Below, one piece after another: positions 61,938-64,000 of a stretch of 64,000 nt of DNA. The position numbers were made by a program, and so were the translations under genes. The stretch lies in contig NW_024468559.1 of assembly GCF_001632365.1 (NCBI RefSeq), positions 9,653 through 73,652 on the forward strand, in the 5' to 3' direction. Within the stretch, counting starts at the first letter, position 1. The number at the start of each line of letters is the position of its first letter. The DNA is from Laetiporus sulphureus 93-53. Its lineage: Eukaryota; Basidiomycota; Agaricomycetes; Polyporales; Laetiporaceae. Below the pieces are notes generated by a model. The model did no database searches, was not told the origin of the DNA, and saw only the letters and a list, made by a program, of their open reading frames with translations.

Positions 61938-64000
61938 TCAACGTAGCCCATCCTTGTCATAGATGAAGTCCGCGTATACCGGTTGCCACTGGCCCGCGAT
62001 GATTTGATCGCGCACCTCCTCCTTGCTCCAGGGCACCTCTGCAAGGTCCTCGTCGAGTGCCTGCTGCGCAACTGCGACCGCGATTTCCGTGTTGATGTAT
62101 CGCGCGTCCGAAAAGTTGGGCAGCAGCGGGCTGTCGGGGTCAGCGAGTGCAGGCGAGAGTGAGGCGAGCCGACGCGCGCCGGCGATGATCATCGAGTCGC
62201 TGAGCGAGCGGGCTCGGGTAATCATTGCGCCGTAGCCGAGGCCAGGATAGATGAGCGCGTCTGGCGCAGAGGATTAGCGCTGTGTCTGATGAAATCACTA
62301 TAATGCTCACTGTTGCACTCAGCGACGCTGTGCGCGCGAGGGTTGTCAGCTTTCGCATACAAGAAAGAGTAGCGTCACAGCTCACATGTAGTCCTTGCCA
62401 CCACGAGGGTTCTTGCACGGAGGGAATGGGCTACCACTTGCCATCAGTGCCTTACCGTCGGTCCACTCGTTCGCGTCCTTCGGGTCCACCTCTGCCAGCC
62501 TGCTCGGGTTCGACAGCGGGAAGATGATCGGACGTTCTACGCCTTGCGCCATTTCCCGGATGACCTTCTCCGTGAATGCGCCGCCCTGTGTCGAGCATCC
62601 GACAAGCACCGTGGGCTTGATCCTCTTCATGACATCGTATAGCCCTATTTCGCCGTTCTCGTTCGTGGGCACACCTTCCCACTCCGCGTCCGGGCGCACG
62701 AATTCTTGCAATGCCTCGCGAATCTTGGTGGGGCCAAGCGACTGCTTCACGAGGCCGTACCGGTCAAGGAGGAAGAACCGCTTGTTCGCCTCGGACTGTG
62801 AGAGACCATCGATATCCAACATTCCGTCGCGTAGTTGTTTGGTGATACCCAGTCCAGCCGTGCCTGCGCCGTAGATCACAATCCGCTGGTCCGAGAGACG
62901 CGATTTGGTCACGCCCACTGCCGACATCAGAGCCGCCAGAGAGACTGCACCAGTGCCTTGACTGGAGAGAACATATCAGAAAGGTCCGCGGGACGGGACA
63001 CGAGTCACATACACGTCATCATTAAATACCGCGTGTTTGTCCCGGTAGAAGTCGAGCAACCGCTTCGCGTTTTGTACACCAAAGTCTTCAAAGTGGAGCA
63101 GACTGTGTGGATGGTACTTGCGCACAAGCTGTACGAACTTGTCGATGAATCTGTCATAAGGCTTCCCGCGCACGCGGGGGCTTGGCCAGCCCTGTGCCTG
63201 GCTGAGATGCCATTCTGCATAAGACGAGCGATAGTACTCACGACGTAGAGATCGTCTTTGAGCAGCTGCTGATTGTCCGTGCCCAGGTCGAGTGTGACAC
63301 TGATTGCTTTCGAAGGATCAATTCCGCCAAGAAGCCTGTGTTCAGTCAGAAATCTGGTTAACCAATGTATTCTTCTGCCTGACAAGGTAAACGCTCACGT
63401 ATAAATAGCCGATTTTGCCGCAGAAATCTAACGAAAAATCAGCTTCTTCGGATAGTCAGGCAATATACCGTCAGCACATACACCGATGCCCTGGTCGCAA
63501 GAAGAATTAGCCTTCAGTGATCGTACAGCAACAGCTGCTACTCACACCAACGCCCTGGTCCCCGATCCCGAGGATTGCCTCCGCGTCCGAGCATACGAAC
63601 AACTGGATGTCGCGTCCCCTCGTCTGCTCTAAGAAGTCTTCCTCCATTGACTCTTGATGCGGAAATGTCAAGTACATTCCTTCGCTGCGTCGGAACAAGT
63701 GGGAGTAGTTGGCGATCGCATCAGCCTTAGAGAACCGGGTGAGTATATGAAGGAGAACAAGTGAAGCTCGAGGTAGGAACGTCATGAAGGGGTCGAGAAC
63801 ATTTAGACGAGTTGAAGACCCGCCTGACGAGGCTATGTTTGGAGCCTTAATATGAAGGGTCATACTACATACCTGAGTCGGGGTGTAGATGATAGGGATG
63901 AGCTCCTTCAAATGCCTGCTGATGAGCCCATAGTACAGTGTCCAATTTTGGTCCTTCAAGCTCTGTAGGAACGTGTTCTTGCGAATCGCCGAGTCGCGCG
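61938..64000 (-). CDS. Malic enzyme, gene B (5' end beyond window)
   Basis: Exons are traceable at 63873-64000 (cut by the window end), 63546-63725, 63482-63490, 63399-63427, 63242-63335, 63013-63191, 62386-62961, 62311-62327 and 61938-62260. The protein parallels gene A through [67 protein letters not shown] and LSNPSRLAEVDP. The 9-nt exon is conserved. The 179-nt exon 63013-63191 equals two exons of gene A (53 + 126 nt), so one intron was precisely lost here or gained in A. The first ~60 residues lie outside the window. It is a tandem paralog with the same orientation as A. Confidence 0.9.

Overview
The window looks like nuclear DNA of an agaricomycete (mushroom or polypore-type) basidiomycete. 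Genes carry many 50-75 bp GT-AG introns. The gene set includes a polyporopepsin-like aspartic protease, DUF6533-type membrane proteins, an F-box protein of the agaricomycete type, a trichodiene-synthase-like sesquiterpene synthase beside a P450, and a CACTA-like DNA transposon. Gene models were joined by hand from splice signals and reading frame. Family names come from recognised motifs, not from database searches.

Layout. 0-4.6 kb: a repeat-bounded element with ~320 bp inverted LTR-like ends and a non-coding interior full of nested hairpins. 5.2-8.8 kb: a CACTA/Tnp2-like transposase gene broken by two nonsense codons. 9.2-13.2 kb: GDP-L-fucose synthase (+), then a kinase-fold protein (-) with a 338 bp MITE just upstream of its start. 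13.6-17 kb: no gene I can support. 17-18.9 kb: F-box protein whose promoter and 5' part are tandemly duplicated. 20.7-23.3 kb: a small secreted, probably GPI-anchored protein (+) convergent with a Dus2-type tRNA-dihydrouridine synthase (-).

24-48.4 kb: an accessory block. It starts with a 3' fragment of a terpene synthase gene, followed by a degenerate head-to-tail array of ~7.7-8.3 kb units. Each full unit holds a DUF6533-like membrane protein gene, a decayed COG8 gene and other decayed sequence. There are four copies of the membrane gene and two of COG8. All four membrane genes keep reading frame only if a 2-nt micro-exon is used. A decayed phosphoglycerate mutase gene interrupts the array.

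49-53.4 kb: a P450 (-) and an apparently complete terpene synthase (+), divergently arranged: a small candidate sesquiterpene locus. 54.4-56.2 kb: secreted aspartic protease. 57.2-64 kb: two tandem malic enzyme genes (-), the second cut by the window end, with an RS-rich protein gene (+) between them. The fucose synthase, Dus2, malic enzyme, RS-protein and protease genes look like ordinary chromosome content. The 0-9 kb and 24-48 kb stretches are repeat-driven.
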